DNA of 37,726 nt from the NCBI GenBank assembly GCA_938074535.1, contig CALJER010000007.1:1-37726 (forward strand), read 5' to 3'. This document shows positions 23,340 to 31,884 of the stretch, one piece after another. A program made the position numbers and the translations under genes. The stretch comes from an uncultured archaeon. GTDB lineage: Archaea; Hadarchaeota; Hadarchaeia; Hadarchaeales; WYZ-LMO6. Under the pieces are notes generated by a model. It did no database searches and was not told the origin of the DNA. It was given only the letters and a program-made list of their open reading frames with translations. Position 1 is the stretch's first letter. Each line of letters begins with the position of its first letter.

Positions 23340-24695
23340 TCAGGCCGAAATTTTTCCCACCGCCTCCCTGAGCTTCCGGAGCCCCAGCTCCGCCAGCTCC
23401 CTCGCCCTCTTCTCCGTCCTGGCCTCCGCGAAGCACCTGAAGATGGGCTCCGTGCCGGAAGGCCTGAGGAGCAGCCACCCGTCCTCCATCTGTATCTTCA
23501 GCCCGTCCCTCCGGTCCTGGGGATGGGAGGAGAACTCCTCCACCAACTTCTCCATCACCCTCCCCTTCAGCTCGTTGGGGCAGGAAATCCTCTCCTTCAC
23601 CTGGAAGTAAAGGGGAAGCGTGGCGTCGAACTCCGAGGTCTTCCTCCCGCTCTCCGCCAGGGCCTCCACGAACTTGAGGGAGGTGAAGATGCCCTCCCTG
23701 CACATGGACCAGTCGAAAAACATGACGCCGCCGTTCTCCTCCCCTCCCAGGTCCCCGCCGTTCCTCTTGAACTCGCCCACGATCTCCGGCTCGCCCACCC
23801 TGGTGCGCACCACCTCTCCCCCCAGCTCCCTGGCCACGTCGTCTATCACGGAGCTCGTGGCCACGGGCGTGATGATCCTGGGCTTTTTCCTCCCCCTCAG
23901 GTAGTGCCTGGCCACCAGGGCGAACACCCTGTCCCCCATCAGCACCCTGCCGGTCTCATCGGCCACCACGGAGCGGTCCGCGTCCCCGTCCAGCGCTATC
24001 CCCAGATCCGCCCCGCAGGAGGCCACCGTGCGGGAGAGGAGGGTGAGGTTCTCGGGCAGGGGTTCCAGCTTCCTGGAGGGATAGGTCCCGTCCAGATAGT
24101 CGTTCAGGGAGATCACCTGCATGCCCAGGTCGGAGAGGAGTCCTGGGACCACCAGGGAACCCACGGCGTTCCCGCAGTCCACCACCACCTTCAGCTTCCT
24201 CCCCGGACCCTTCACCCTCCTCAGCACCTCCTCCCTGTAGGGCTCCAGGGCATCGGCCTCCTCCACTCCCCCTATCTCCCTCCACCCCACCTTCCTCAGC
24301 CTTCCCTCCTCCAGCAGCCTCTCTATCTCCCCTTCCCTCTCCCTCGAGAAACCGCTCCCGTCGGCCTCCCAGAACTTCACCCCGTTGTACTCCGGCGGGT
24401 TGTGGGAGGCCGTGATCATCACCCCCGCCGAACACCGGTAGTACCTCAACCCGAAGGAAAACACGGGCGTGGGCACCATCCCCAGCCTCAGGACCCTGCA
24501 TCCCCCGGAGGTCAGGCCGGAGATCACGGCCTGCTCCAGCATCTCCGAAGAGGTTCGGTTGTCCCTTCCCACCGCCACCTCCCCCTGGTTCCCCAGGTGG
24601 GTGGCCAGGGCCAGGCCGAGCCTGTAGACCAGCTCCGGGGTGAGCTCGACGTTGGCCAGCCCCCTCACCCCGAAGGTCCCGAAGAGCTTGGGCAT
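23340..24695 (-). CDS. glmM: Phosphoglucosamine mutase / phosphomannomutase (GlmM-like)
   Basis: An alpha-D-phosphohexomutase of 451 residues. The catalytic serine is S97 in TASHNPPEYNG; metal-binding DGDADR is at 236-241; the sugar-binding loop is GEENGGVMF and the phosphate loop RPSGTEPIFRCF. GTFGVRG opens the protein. It interconverts hexose 1- and 6-phosphates, probably glucosamine phosphate for amino-sugar synthesis, though mannose or glucose use cannot be excluded. ATG 24695 lies 25 nt after a TATA box; GTG 24698 is the alternative. Confidence 0.93.
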   Translation of the reverse strand: MPKLFGTFGVRGLANVELTPELVYRLGLALATHLGNQGEVAVGRDNRTSSEMLEQAVISGLTSGGCRVLRLGMVPTPVFSFGLRYYRCSAGVMITASHNPPEYNGVKFWEADGSGFSREREGEIERLLEEGRLRKVGWREIGGVEEADALEPYREEVLRRVKGPGRKLKVVVDCGNAVGSLVVPGLLSDLGMQVISLNDYLDGTYPSRKLEPLPENLTLLSRTVASCGADLGIALDGDADRSVVADETGRVLMGDRVFALVARHYLRGRKKPRIITPVATSSVIDDVARELGGEVVRTRVGEPEIVGEFKRNGGDLGGEENGGVMFFDWSMCREGIFTSLKFVEALAESGRKTSEFDATLPLYFQVKERISCPNELKGRVMEKLVEEFSSHPQDRRDGLKIQMEDGWLLLRPSGTEPIFRCFAEARTEKRARELAELGLRKLREAVGKISA

Positions 24696-24715
24696 CACTA
24701 AACTCCTCCTGGTGG

Positions 24716-24724
24716 CTATAAAAG
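24716..24724 (-). promoter_or_regulatory. TATA box of the glmM-like gene
   Basis: CTTTTATAG on the minus strand is centred about 25 nt before the ATG at 24695. It separates this gene from the trp operon that ends just upstream at 24739. Confidence 0.6.
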
Positions 24725-24738
24725 GGGAAAAGCCGTGC

Positions 24739-25401
24739 CTATCCTCCTTCCCTCTTCCCGGACCTGGCCTGCCCCCTCACCGCCTCCACGAACTCCCTCA
24801 TGAGCCTCCCGTCCTTTACCCCGGGCGAGAGCTCTATTCCGCTGGATACGTCGACCCCGTCCGGCCTCACCTCCAGGATGGCCCTCCCCACGTTGCCTGG
24901 ATGAAGCCCTCCCGCCAGGAAAACGGGCTTCCTCAGGTGCTCCCTTATCCTCCTGCTCAGCGACCAGTCGTGCGGCGCTCCCGTTCCCCCTCCCAGCGGG
25001 CCCGCCGTGTCCAGAAGCACGTAGTCCCCCACCTCCTCCGCCTCCCTGGCCCTCCTCCACAGTTCCTCCCCCGGGCTGGGGGGGACCGGAACCGTGACCA
25101 TGAGCTCCCCTCCCTCCCTTCTGCCCAGCTCATGCGGGGGGAAGAAGGGGTTCACCTGCAGGACCTCCGGCCCCAGCCTCCGGTAGACCTCCCACACCTC
25201 CTCGGGCCTCTGGGGCCTGAGCACGGCCACGGTCCTCGCCCTTCCCCTCACCCTCGAGAAGAGCCCCCTGGCCCTCTCGAGGGAGATCCTCCTGGGGGAG
25301 CCGGGGACGAGGATCACGCCCACCAGCTCCACGCCCAGCTCGCAGGCCCTCTCCACATCCTCCTCCCTGGTGAAGCCGCACATCTTTATCAGAACGCCCA
25401 T
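24739..25401 (-). CDS. trpF: Phosphoribosylanthranilate isomerase
   Basis: TrpF catalyses the Amadori rearrangement in tryptophan synthesis. The 220-residue TIM barrel has KMCGFTREEDVERA at 6-19 (catalytic Cys7-equivalent C8), LVGVILVPGSPRRI, VLLDTAGPLGGGTGAPHDWSL (catalytic Asp in LLDT) and VFLAGGLHPGNV, then VDVSSGIE. It is the last trp gene, 31 bases after the trpA stop. I see no separate promoter in that gap. Confidence 0.94.
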   Translation of the reverse strand: MGVLIKMCGFTREEDVERACELGVELVGVILVPGSPRRISLERARGLFSRVRGRARTVAVLRPQRPEEVWEVYRRLGPEVLQVNPFFPPHELGRREGGELMVTVPVPPSPGEELWRRAREAEEVGDYVLLDTAGPLGGGTGAPHDWSLSRRIREHLRKPVFLAGGLHPGNVGRAILEVRPDGVDVSSGIELSPGVKDGRLMREFVEAVRGQARSGKREGG

Positions 25402-25432
25402 CTCACACCCTTTCCCTGCGGGAAAAGAAGGT

Positions 25433-26242
25433 TTACGGAGGGGACCTGGTGGCCTCCTTCAAGGACCTCACGAACTTCGAGATGCTGGGGAGGGTCTGCT
25501 CAGGCTCCTCCAGTCTCTCCGAGTAAATCCTGGCGATGGCGCTTCCCACCACGCACCCGTCCGCTCCCGCTCGGAGGAGGGAAACCACGTGCTCCGGGCG
25601 GGAGATACCGAAGCCGGCCAAAAGGGGAAGGGAGGTGAGCCTCCTCACCCTCCCCATCAGCTCCACCGTCGAGGGCTCCAGCTCCTCCCTGGCACCCGTC
25701 ACCCCCTCTACCCCTATCACGTAGAGGAAGCCCGAGGCCTTCCCCACGATCCTCTCCATCCTCCTCCCGCTCGTGGTGGGGGCCACCTGGAAGATCAGGT
25801 GGAGGCCCTCTCCCCTTGCCGACTCCAGCAGCTCGTCCGCCTCCTCCACGGGGAGGTCGGGCACGATGAGACCCTGGGCACCCGCCCTCCTGACCTCCGC
25901 ACAGAACTTCCCCAGACCCATGGAGAGGATCACGTTGTAGTAGGTGGTGAGGAGGACGGGGAGGTGCAGGCCCTCCTCCCTGAGCCTCCTCAGGGCCTCC
26001 AGACATCCCCTGGGGGTCACGCCTGCCGCCAGCGCCCTCTCGCAGGCGGCTATGAAGGTGGGCCCGTCGGCGATGGGGTCGGAGAAAGGGATCCCCAGCT
26101 CCAGCAGGTCCGCCCCGCCCTCCGCCAGCGTGCGGATGAGCCTGAAGGAGAAGGCCGGGGAGGGATCGCCGAAGTACACGTGCGGCATGAGGGCCCCTTC
26201 CCCCCTCCTCCTGAGCTCCTCCAGCCTTTTCTCAAGCTCCAT
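25433..26242 (-). CDS. trpA: Tryptophan synthase alpha subunit
   Basis: TrpA cleaves indole-3-glycerol phosphate to indole and glyceraldehyde-3-phosphate. The 269-residue barrel has catalytic E48 in LLELGIPFSDP and D59 in SDPIADGPTF, plus the GLIVPDLPVEEADEL loop and FGISRPEHV near the phosphate site. The length is normal. The start overlaps the trpB end by 11 bases, consistent with the alpha-beta complex being made together. Confidence 0.96.
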   Translation of the reverse strand: MELEKRLEELRRRGEGALMPHVYFGDPSPAFSFRLIRTLAEGGADLLELGIPFSDPIADGPTFIAACERALAAGVTPRGCLEALRRLREEGLHLPVLLTTYYNVILSMGLGKFCAEVRRAGAQGLIVPDLPVEEADELLESARGEGLHLIFQVAPTTSGRRMERIVGKASGFLYVIGVEGVTGAREELEPSTVELMGRVRRLTSLPLLAGFGISRPEHVVSLLRAGADGCVVGSAIARIYSERLEEPEQTLPSISKFVRSLKEATRSPP

Positions 26243-27401
26243 AGAAGTACCTCATGAGGGTCTCCAAGTCCTTGTCTCCCCTCCCGGAGAAGTTGACCAC
26301 CACCACCTCCCCCCTCGAGAACTCCTCCGGATGGTTCAGCAGGAAGGCCAGGGCGTGGGCGGTCTCGAGGGCGGGGAGGAGGCCCTCGGCCCTGCAGGTG
26401 GTCCTCACGGCCTCGAAGACCTCGCGGTCGAAGGCATGGCAGGCCTTCACGCGTCCGGTCTCGCAGAGGTGGGAGAGCTCCGGTCCCCTACCGGGATAGT
26501 TGAGCCCCGCGGCCCTGGTCTTCGAGGGCTTCACCTGACCGTGCTCGTCCTGGAGGAGCTGCATGAGGGCTCCGTGCAGCACCCCTGGTCTCCCCAGCCT
26601 GAAGGCGGCGGCGCTGTTGTCCGCCTCCAGGCTCTCCCCCCCTCCCTCCACGAAGTAGAGCCTCACCCCCTCGTCCTGCAGGAAAGCCCTGAAGGCCCCC
26701 AGCGCGTTGCTGCCCCCGCTCCCGCAGGCCACGATGGCGTCCGGCAGTCTCCCCTCCCTTTCCAGGATCTGCTGCCTGAGCTCCCTCCCTATCACGCTCT
26801 GGAAGGTGGCCACTATCTCCGGGAAGGGGTGGGGGCCCACCGTGGAGCCCATGAGGTAGTGGGTGGTCCCGGTGCACCTTGCCCACTCCCTCAGGGTGTC
26901 GGAGACAGCGTCCTTCAGCACCCCCGAGCCCGTGCTCACGGGGGTCACCTTCGCCCCCAGGAGGAGCATGCGCTTCACGTTGCTGGCCTGCCTCTCCATG
27001 TCCTTCACCCCCATGAAGATCTCCACCTCCATCCCCACCACGTTGCCCGCCATGGCCGTGGCCAGGCCGTGCTGCCCGGCGGCGGTCTCCGTGATGAGCC
27101 TGGTCTTCCCCATCCGCCTGGCGAGGAGGGCCTGCCCCAGGCAGTTGTTGAGCTTGTGGGAGCCTCCCGTGACCAGGTCCTCCCTCTTCAGGTAGACCCT
27201 GCAGCCCGTGAGCTCGCTCAGCCCCCTCGCGTGGTAGAGGGGGGTGGGACGGCCGGCGTAGTCCCTCAGGAGGAGGCCGAGCTCGCGCTGGAACTCCGGA
27301 GTGGGATAGATCCTCTCGAAGGCCTCCTCCAGCTCCTCCAGCGCGTGCATGAGGACCTCGCTCACGTACTGCCCTCCGAACCTGCCGAACCTCCCCTTCA
27401 T
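26232..27401 (-). CDS. trpB: Tryptophan synthase beta subunit (TrpB1-type)
   Basis: TrpB condenses indole and serine with PLP. The 389-residue protein has the PLP lysine K83 in GGSHKLNNCLGQALLA, catalytic E105 in TETAAGQHG and the cofactor phosphate loop CGSGGSNALGAF. N-terminal FGRFGGQYVSEVLM is TrpB1-like. Some usual positions differ, for example AAGLNYPGRGPE where most TrpB1 proteins have SAGLDYPGVGPE. It overlaps trpC by 4 bases (ATGA) and trpA by 11. Confidence 0.95.
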   Translation of the reverse strand: MKGRFGRFGGQYVSEVLMHALEELEEAFERIYPTPEFQRELGLLLRDYAGRPTPLYHARGLSELTGCRVYLKREDLVTGGSHKLNNCLGQALLARRMGKTRLITETAAGQHGLATAMAGNVVGMEVEIFMGVKDMERQASNVKRMLLLGAKVTPVSTGSGVLKDAVSDTLREWARCTGTTHYLMGSTVGPHPFPEIVATFQSVIGRELRQQILEREGRLPDAIVACGSGGSNALGAFRAFLQDEGVRLYFVEGGGESLEADNSAAAFRLGRPGVLHGALMQLLQDEHGQVKPSKTRAAGLNYPGRGPELSHLCETGRVKACHAFDREVFEAVRTTCRAEGLLPALETAHALAFLLNHPEEFSRGEVVVVNFSGRGDKDLETLMRYFYGA

Positions 27402-28165
27402 GCCAGGGCCTCCACCAGCTCCCTCACCTTGCCCCTCACATCCTTTGCCCTCATGAGGGAAGTACCCACCAGAACCGCGTGGGCCCCCGCGCGCAGCATC
27501 CTCCTCACCTCCTCGGGGGTCCCTATTCCGCTCTCGCTCACCACCGTGATGCCGGGGGGGACGAGGGGGGCCAGCCTTTCCGTTCTGGAGAGGTCTACCT
27601 CCAGCGTGTCCAGGTCGCGGTTGTTGATGCCCACCAGCTCCGCACCAGCCGAGAGGGCCTGTTCAAGCTCCTCCTCGTCCGTCACCTCCACCAGGGCTTC
27701 CATTCCCTCCTTCCTCACCAGGGAGAGGAAGAAGGGCAGCTCCTCCCCCAGCACCCTGACGATGAGGAGGAGGGCATCGGCCCCCAGCCCGGCCGCCTCC
27801 TCCACCTGGTAGGGGTCCACCACGAAGTCCTTGCAGAGGAGGGGAACCCCCAGAACGCTGAGCTCCCGCAGGAAAAGCGGGTCCCCGCCGAAGTATTTGC
27901 GCTCCGTTAGCACGGAGAGGGCCACGGCGCCCCCCTCCACCATCTCCCTTCCCACCGCCAGGGGGTCGGCATGCGGGGAGAGCTCCCCCTCGGAGGGGGA
28001 GGCCCGCTTCACCTCCGCTATGAGGGGGACAAGCCTGGCCCTCCTTATGCCCTCCCTCAGGCTCCTCTTCGCACGCGGGGGGGGAAGCCCCTGGAAGGGC
28101 CTCTCGGCCTTCCTCCTCTCCACCTCCCTCCTGACCTCCCCCAGGATCTCCTCCAGCACCCTCAC
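27398..28165 (-). CDS. trpC: Indole-3-glycerol phosphate synthase
   Basis: TrpC closes the indole ring from carboxyphenylaminodeoxyribulose phosphate. The 255-residue barrel shows LIAEVKRASPSEG (48-60), LTERKYFGGDP, LLCKDFVVDPYQV (catalytic Lys), ALLLIVRVL, LVEVTDEEEL, GINNRDLDTLEVDL and SESGIGTPEEV. The start is a GTG in a GTGA overlap with the trpD stop. It is monofunctional, not fused to trpF. Confidence 0.96.
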   Translation of the reverse strand: MRVLEEILGEVRREVERRKAERPFQGLPPPRAKRSLREGIRRARLVPLIAEVKRASPSEGELSPHADPLAVGREMVEGGAVALSVLTERKYFGGDPLFLRELSVLGVPLLCKDFVVDPYQVEEAAGLGADALLLIVRVLGEELPFFLSLVRKEGMEALVEVTDEEELEQALSAGAELVGINNRDLDTLEVDLSRTERLAPLVPPGITVVSESGIGTPEEVRRMLRAGAHAVLVGTSLMRAKDVRGKVRELVEALA

Positions 28166-29217
28166 TTCCTTCCCTCCAGCTCCTCCATCCTCCCCAGGTC
28201 CCCTCCCGTGGCCCTCACGAAGGCCCTGAGCTTTTCCAGGGCCCTGCCTGAATCCAGGACCTCCGAGCCGAGCTGCAGACCCTCCAGGAGGTCCGAGGCC
28301 TTCCCCCCCACCACCAGAGCGGCCGAGGCGTTCAGGAGGACGATGTCCCTCCTGGGTCCCCCTTCCCCCCCCAAGATCCGCAGGAGGACCCCGGCGTTCT
28401 CCTCCGGCCCACCTCCCTCCAGGTCCCGAGGTCTGGCCCTCTCCAGCCCCACTTCCTCGGGCCTCACCCTGAAGGTCCTCACCTCCCCTTCCTTCAGCTC
28501 CGAGACCTGGGTCTCCCCAAGGGTGGAAAACTCATCCAGACCGTCCAGACCGTGGACCACCATGGCCCGCTCGCATCCCAATTCCCTGAGGACCAGGGCC
28601 AACTTCTCGGTGAGGCCCGGTTCAAAAACCCCCAGGAGCTGGGCCCCGGCCCCGGCAGGGTTGGTGAGGGGTCCGAGCACGTTGAAGACCGTCCTGATGC
28701 CCATTTCCCTCCTCACCTGAGCCAGGTGCCTCATGGCCGGATGGAAGACGGGGGCAAACATGAAGCCCACCCCCGTCCTCTCCAAGCATCTCTCCACCTC
28801 GGGAGGGGGAAGGTCTATGACCGCACCCAGGGCTTCGAGCACGTCGGCGCTCCCCGCCTTGCTGGTGACCGAGCGGTTGCCGTGCTTGGCCACGGGCACG
28901 CCCGCTCCGGCCACCACGAACATCGCGGCGGTGCTTATGTTGAAGGTCTTTATCCTGTCCCCGCCCGTGCCGCAGGTATCCACCAGCCTCCCGCCCACCC
29001 TCGGCCTGACCTTAAGGCAGAACTCCCTCATGGTCCTGGCGAAGGCCGTGAGCTCCCCCACCGTCTCTCCCTTCATCCGCAAAGCGGTGAGGAAGGCCGC
29101 CGCCTGAGCAGGTGCCGCCTCCCCTGACATCAGGCACCGCATGGCTTCCGCCGCCTCCTCCTCCGTTAGGTGCGAAAAGCGCAGGAGCTTCTCCAGGCAC
29201 TTCTGAAGGACGCTCAC
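28162..29217 (-). CDS. trpD: Anthranilate phosphoribosyltransferase
   Basis: TrpD joins anthranilate to PRPP. The 351-residue protein has the PRPP-binding DTCGTGGDRIKTFNIST (80-96), KHGNRSVTSKAGSADVLEALG, FMFAPVFHPAMRHLAQVRRE and LGPLTNPAGA. The start is GTG, overlapping the trpG stop as GTGA. TrpG and TrpD are separate proteins here. Confidence 0.96.
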   Translation of the reverse strand: MSVLQKCLEKLLRFSHLTEEEAAEAMRCLMSGEAAPAQAAAFLTALRMKGETVGELTAFARTMREFCLKVRPRVGGRLVDTCGTGGDRIKTFNISTAAMFVVAGAGVPVAKHGNRSVTSKAGSADVLEALGAVIDLPPPEVERCLERTGVGFMFAPVFHPAMRHLAQVRREMGIRTVFNVLGPLTNPAGAGAQLLGVFEPGLTEKLALVLRELGCERAMVVHGLDGLDEFSTLGETQVSELKEGEVRTFRVRPEEVGLERARPRDLEGGGPEENAGVLLRILGGEGGPRRDIVLLNASAALVVGGKASDLLEGLQLGSEVLDSGRALEKLRAFVRATGGDLGRMEELEGRK

Positions 29218-29789
29218 TCCACCATCTCCAGGAAGTTCTGGAGGATCCTCTTACCGTGAAGGGTCAGGATGGACTCAGGATGGAACTGCACCCCGAAGAC
29301 GGGAAGCTCCCGATGCCTGATGCCCATGACCTCCCTGTCCCCATCGTCGGTCTCGCACGTGACCTCCAGCTCCGCGGGCAGGCTTTCCCTCTCCACCGCC
29401 AGGGAATGGTACCTGGTGGCCTCGAAGGGGTTGGGCACCCCCCTGAAGAGCGCGCTCCCGTCGTGCCTTATCGGGGAGGTCTTCCCGTGCACGATCCTCT
29501 TGGCCCTGCCCACCCTTCCCCCGAAGGCGTGGGCGATCACCTGGTGGCCCAGGCAAACCCCAAGGATGGGGACCTCACGGCTGAACCTCCTCACCACCTC
29601 CACGGAGATCCCCGCGTCGGAAGGGGTTCCGGGACCCGGGGAGATCACTATGGCCTCGGGCCTCACCCCTTCCACCTCCCGCAGGGAGGAGCGGTTGGTG
29701 AGCACCACAGGCTCCACTCCCAGCTCGCCCAAATACTGCACCAGGTTGTAGACGAAGGAGTCTATGTTGTCCATCACCAGCACCCTCAT
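29214..29789 (-). CDS. trpG: Anthranilate synthase glutamine amidotransferase subunit
   Basis: TrpG supplies ammonia to TrpE. The 191-residue class I amidotransferase has RVLVMDNIDSFVYNL at the start, SPGPGTPSDAG, nucleophile C79 in ILGVCLGHQ and the His/Glu pair in GVQFHPES. The start chosen is the ATG at 29789, which overlaps the trpE stop by 4 bases; an upstream ATG would add 22 unrelated residues read through trpE. A folate role (PabA) is possible in principle, but the operon favours tryptophan. Confidence 0.95.
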   Translation of the reverse strand: MRVLVMDNIDSFVYNLVQYLGELGVEPVVLTNRSSLREVEGVRPEAIVISPGPGTPSDAGISVEVVRRFSREVPILGVCLGHQVIAHAFGGRVGRAKRIVHGKTSPIRHDGSALFRGVPNPFEATRYHSLAVERESLPAELEVTCETDDGDREVMGIRHRELPVFGVQFHPESILTLHGKRILQNFLEMVE

Positions 29790-31183
29790 CTTCCCACCCC
29801 CGCCGCCAGCAGCAGGGCCATGCCCTTGTTCCTGGTCTCCAGATATTCCTTCCATCCCTCCGAATCCGCCACCACCCCCGCTCCCACCTGTACGTAGCCC
29901 TTCCCCCCCTCCACCACCATCGTGCGGATGGCTATGGCCAGGTCCGCCGTTCCCTGCTCCTGGGAAGGGGAGGGGGGCCCGAAAACTCCCACCGCCCCCG
30001 CATAGATTCCCCTCCGCGTGGGCTCCAGCTCCTCTATGATCTCCATCGCCCTCACCTTGGGTGCCCCCGTCACGGTGCCGGCGGGAAAGGTGGCCCGGAA
30101 GGCCTCCAGGGCATCCAGGCCCCGGCGGAGTTTTCCCCTGACGTGGGACACCAGGTGCTGCACGTGGCTGTACTTCTCCACCCTCATGAACTCCGTCACC
30201 TCCACCGACCCGAACTCCGAGACCCTCCCCACGTCGTTCCTCGCCAGGTCCACGAGCATCACGTGCTCGGCCCTTTCCTTCTCGTCCGACTTCAGCTCCT
30301 CCTCCAGCCTCTCGTCCTCTTCTCCCTTCCCCCTCCTCCTGGTGCCAGCGATGGGCCTCACGCTCACCTCCCCTCCCTCCACCTTCACCTGGAGTTCCGG
30401 GCTCGAGCCCATCACCGTGCGGCCGGGGAAGTCCAGCATGAACAGGTAGGGGGAGGGGTTCAGCTCCCTCAGGCGGAAGTAGAAGGCCTCGGGAGGGGGG
30501 GAAGGCGTCAGCTCCATCCTCCTGGAGAGGACCACCTGTATGGCGTCCCCCCGGTGGATGTACCTGCGGGCCTCCTCTACCATCCGCTCGAACTCCCTCC
30601 TGCTCACGTTGGTCCTCACCCTCGTCCCACCGATTTCACCCGCCGGCCCCCTCTCCTCCACCGCCTCCATCTCCCTCAGGATCCTCTCCGCTCCCTCCGC
30701 TTCCTCTCCGGGCAGGAGGTTCACGGCATAGGTCCTCTCCCCCTTCATGCCGTCGAACACCACCACCCTCTCCGGGAGGACGAACTCGAGCTCGGGGTGC
30801 CCCAGATCATCCAGGGTGTGGTCACCCAGCTCCACCTGGGAACGCACGTAGTCGTAGCCCACGTACCCCACCACCGGGCGCAGGTACCTGAGGTCAGGGG
30901 AGGCCCCTGTGAACATCTTCTCCCTCACCAGCTCCAGGGGATCTCCCCCCACCTTCCCTTCCTCCACCAGTTCTCCCCTCCTCCACAGCCTGAACTCCCC
31001 CCCCTTTACCCTCAGGTGCAGGAGGGGGGAGTAACCCACCACCGAGTACCTGGCCAGCTCACCCGGCCCCTCCGCCGACTCCAGCAGGAAGGAGGCCTCC
31101 GACCTCCCCCTTACCCCCAGGTAGAACCTGGCGGGGTCCGGGCACCCCCTCCTCCGCAGGATAAGACCTTCGGTCCTTTTCAT
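29786..31183 (-). CDS. trpE: Anthranilate synthase component I
   Basis: TrpE makes anthranilate from chorismate. The 465-residue protein carries LLES at 33-36, the motif that binds feedback tryptophan, so the enzyme is probably inhibited by it. Family blocks include GDAIQVVLSRRM, LNPSPYLFMLDF, GSSPELQVKVEG, RPIAGTRRRGKG, DLARNDVGRV, FPAGTVTGAPKVRAMEII and QVGAGVVADSEGWKEY. It is the first gene of a seven-gene operon E-G-D-C-B-A-F in which the genes from trpE through trpA overlap. An AT-rich promoter region lies directly upstream. Confidence 0.96.
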   Translation of the reverse strand: MKRTEGLILRRRGCPDPARFYLGVRGRSEASFLLESAEGPGELARYSVVGYSPLLHLRVKGGEFRLWRRGELVEEGKVGGDPLELVREKMFTGASPDLRYLRPVVGYVGYDYVRSQVELGDHTLDDLGHPELEFVLPERVVVFDGMKGERTYAVNLLPGEEAEGAERILREMEAVEERGPAGEIGGTRVRTNVSRREFERMVEEARRYIHRGDAIQVVLSRRMELTPSPPPEAFYFRLRELNPSPYLFMLDFPGRTVMGSSPELQVKVEGGEVSVRPIAGTRRRGKGEEDERLEEELKSDEKERAEHVMLVDLARNDVGRVSEFGSVEVTEFMRVEKYSHVQHLVSHVRGKLRRGLDALEAFRATFPAGTVTGAPKVRAMEIIEELEPTRRGIYAGAVGVFGPPSPSQEQGTADLAIAIRTMVVEGGKGYVQVGAGVVADSEGWKEYLETRNKGMALLLAAGVGR

Positions 31184-31200
31184 CCCCCTTTTTGGGTAAT

Positions 31201-31227
31201 TGTACCTTTTAATACTTTATAGTATAA
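31201..31227 (-). promoter_or_regulatory. trp operon promoter with palindrome and TGTACC site
   Basis: TATTAAAAGG on the minus strand (31214-31205) is centred 27 nt before the trpE ATG and is a good box A. Overlapping it is an imperfect palindrome, TTAATACT-ttat-AGTATAA (31209-31227). TGTACC at 31201-31206 resembles one half of the TGTACA TRP box of the Methanothermobacter TrpY repressor. Control by a repressor is plausible but only one imperfect box is visible. Confidence 0.5.
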
Positions 31228-31245
31228 TTTTGTTCAATAAACTGA

Positions 31246-31465
31246 TTCTACCTTGGGCGTTTACCTGAACGTGTGAGGGGTGGCTCCTCGCCGGCAGCCC
31301 TTTTGCTTCCTGTCCTTTCTCGCCACCATCTTTGAGGGGAAATGCGCCGTCCACTGCTGTCTCGGCAGGCGCGTGGACCTGGATAGCAGAAAGCACTGCA
31401 CCATGCCTGCTCTCCCCTCCCTTCTTTTGCCATGAACAGTCCCACGCCCCGCAGGGACGGGGATG
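31246..31465 (+). ncRNA. Possible non-coding RNA or regulatory region upstream of pilin-like operon
   Basis: No protein is supported between the trpE promoter and 31473. CTTTATAGTAT at 31215-31225 could act as a plus-strand TATA box for a transcript starting near 31246. Inside, GCGCC (31344-31348) pairs with GGCGC (31368-31372) while GTCCAC (31349-31354) pairs with GTGGAC (31373-31378), an interleaved (pseudoknot or switch) arrangement. CCCCG (31447-31451) with CGGGG (31458-31462) forms a hairpin followed by GATGTTTCC, a weak terminator-like end. GAGG and CCTC near 31276-31290 form another small stem. No known family was recognised. Confidence 0.3.
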
Positions 31466-31472
31466 TTTCCCT

Positions 31473-31484
31473 CCTTAAAAAGGG
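31473..31484 (+). promoter_or_regulatory. TATA box of the pilin-like operon
   Basis: CCTTAAAAAGGG is centred 28 nt before the ATG at 31506 and predicts a leaderless transcript for the first gene. Confidence 0.65.
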
Positions 31485-31505
31485 GCTGCCCACCAACCCC
31501 TCCCG

Positions 31506-31880
31506 ATGGACGAGAAAGGGGCGATGGACATACCCATCAAGCTGGTGATAGCCCTGGCGGTGGGGGCGATCTCCATGGGGGTCCTGACCCAGTTCGTAAA
31601 CATTTCCGAGAGGATGGTGTGGAGGGACATGAGGGTGCTCCTCTCCTACAAGGGAGGGGGATCCCTTCAGGTGAGCGTCTTCGACGCCGAGACGGGCCAG
31701 CCCCTCAACGGCGCCACGGTGGAGGTTAGGTACCCGAACGGCCTCAAGCTCCACACCCTCGGTCCCTCCTCCAGCAGCTACACCTTCCGCCTTCCCACCA
31801 GCGGAACCCCCTACCTCGCCAGGGTGAGGGTCACGCGCCCGGGCTACCTCCCCTGGGAGGGCCAGATAGCGGTGGAGTAG
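31506..31880 (+). CDS. Pilin-like protein with carboxypeptidase-regulatory-like (Ig-type) domain
   Basis: A 124-residue protein. The N-terminus MDEKGAMDIPIKLVIALAVG has a charged leader ending Lys-Gly before a hydrophobic helix (about 10-30), the layout of archaeal class III (prepilin-type) signals. Residues 50-122 look like a small beta-sandwich: SLQVSVFDAETGQPLNGATVEVRYPNG is typical of carboxypeptidase-regulatory-like domains, ending ARVRVTRPGYLPWEGQI. It is the first gene of a six-gene run of single-helix proteins. It could be a major or minor filament subunit; no experiment or family label that I know of confirms it. Confidence 0.6.
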   Translation: MDEKGAMDIPIKLVIALAVGAISMGVLTQFVNISERMVWRDMRVLLSYKGGGSLQVSVFDAETGQPLNGATVEVRYPNGLKLHTLGPSSSSYTFRLPTSGTPYLARVRVTRPGYLPWEGQIAVE

Positions 31881-31884
31881 GGAG

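Noticed and set aside
31201-31206. TRP box (TGTACA) proof of TrpY control
   Set aside because: Only one imperfect TGTACC is present; a genuine TrpY-regulated promoter would be expected to have several boxes.
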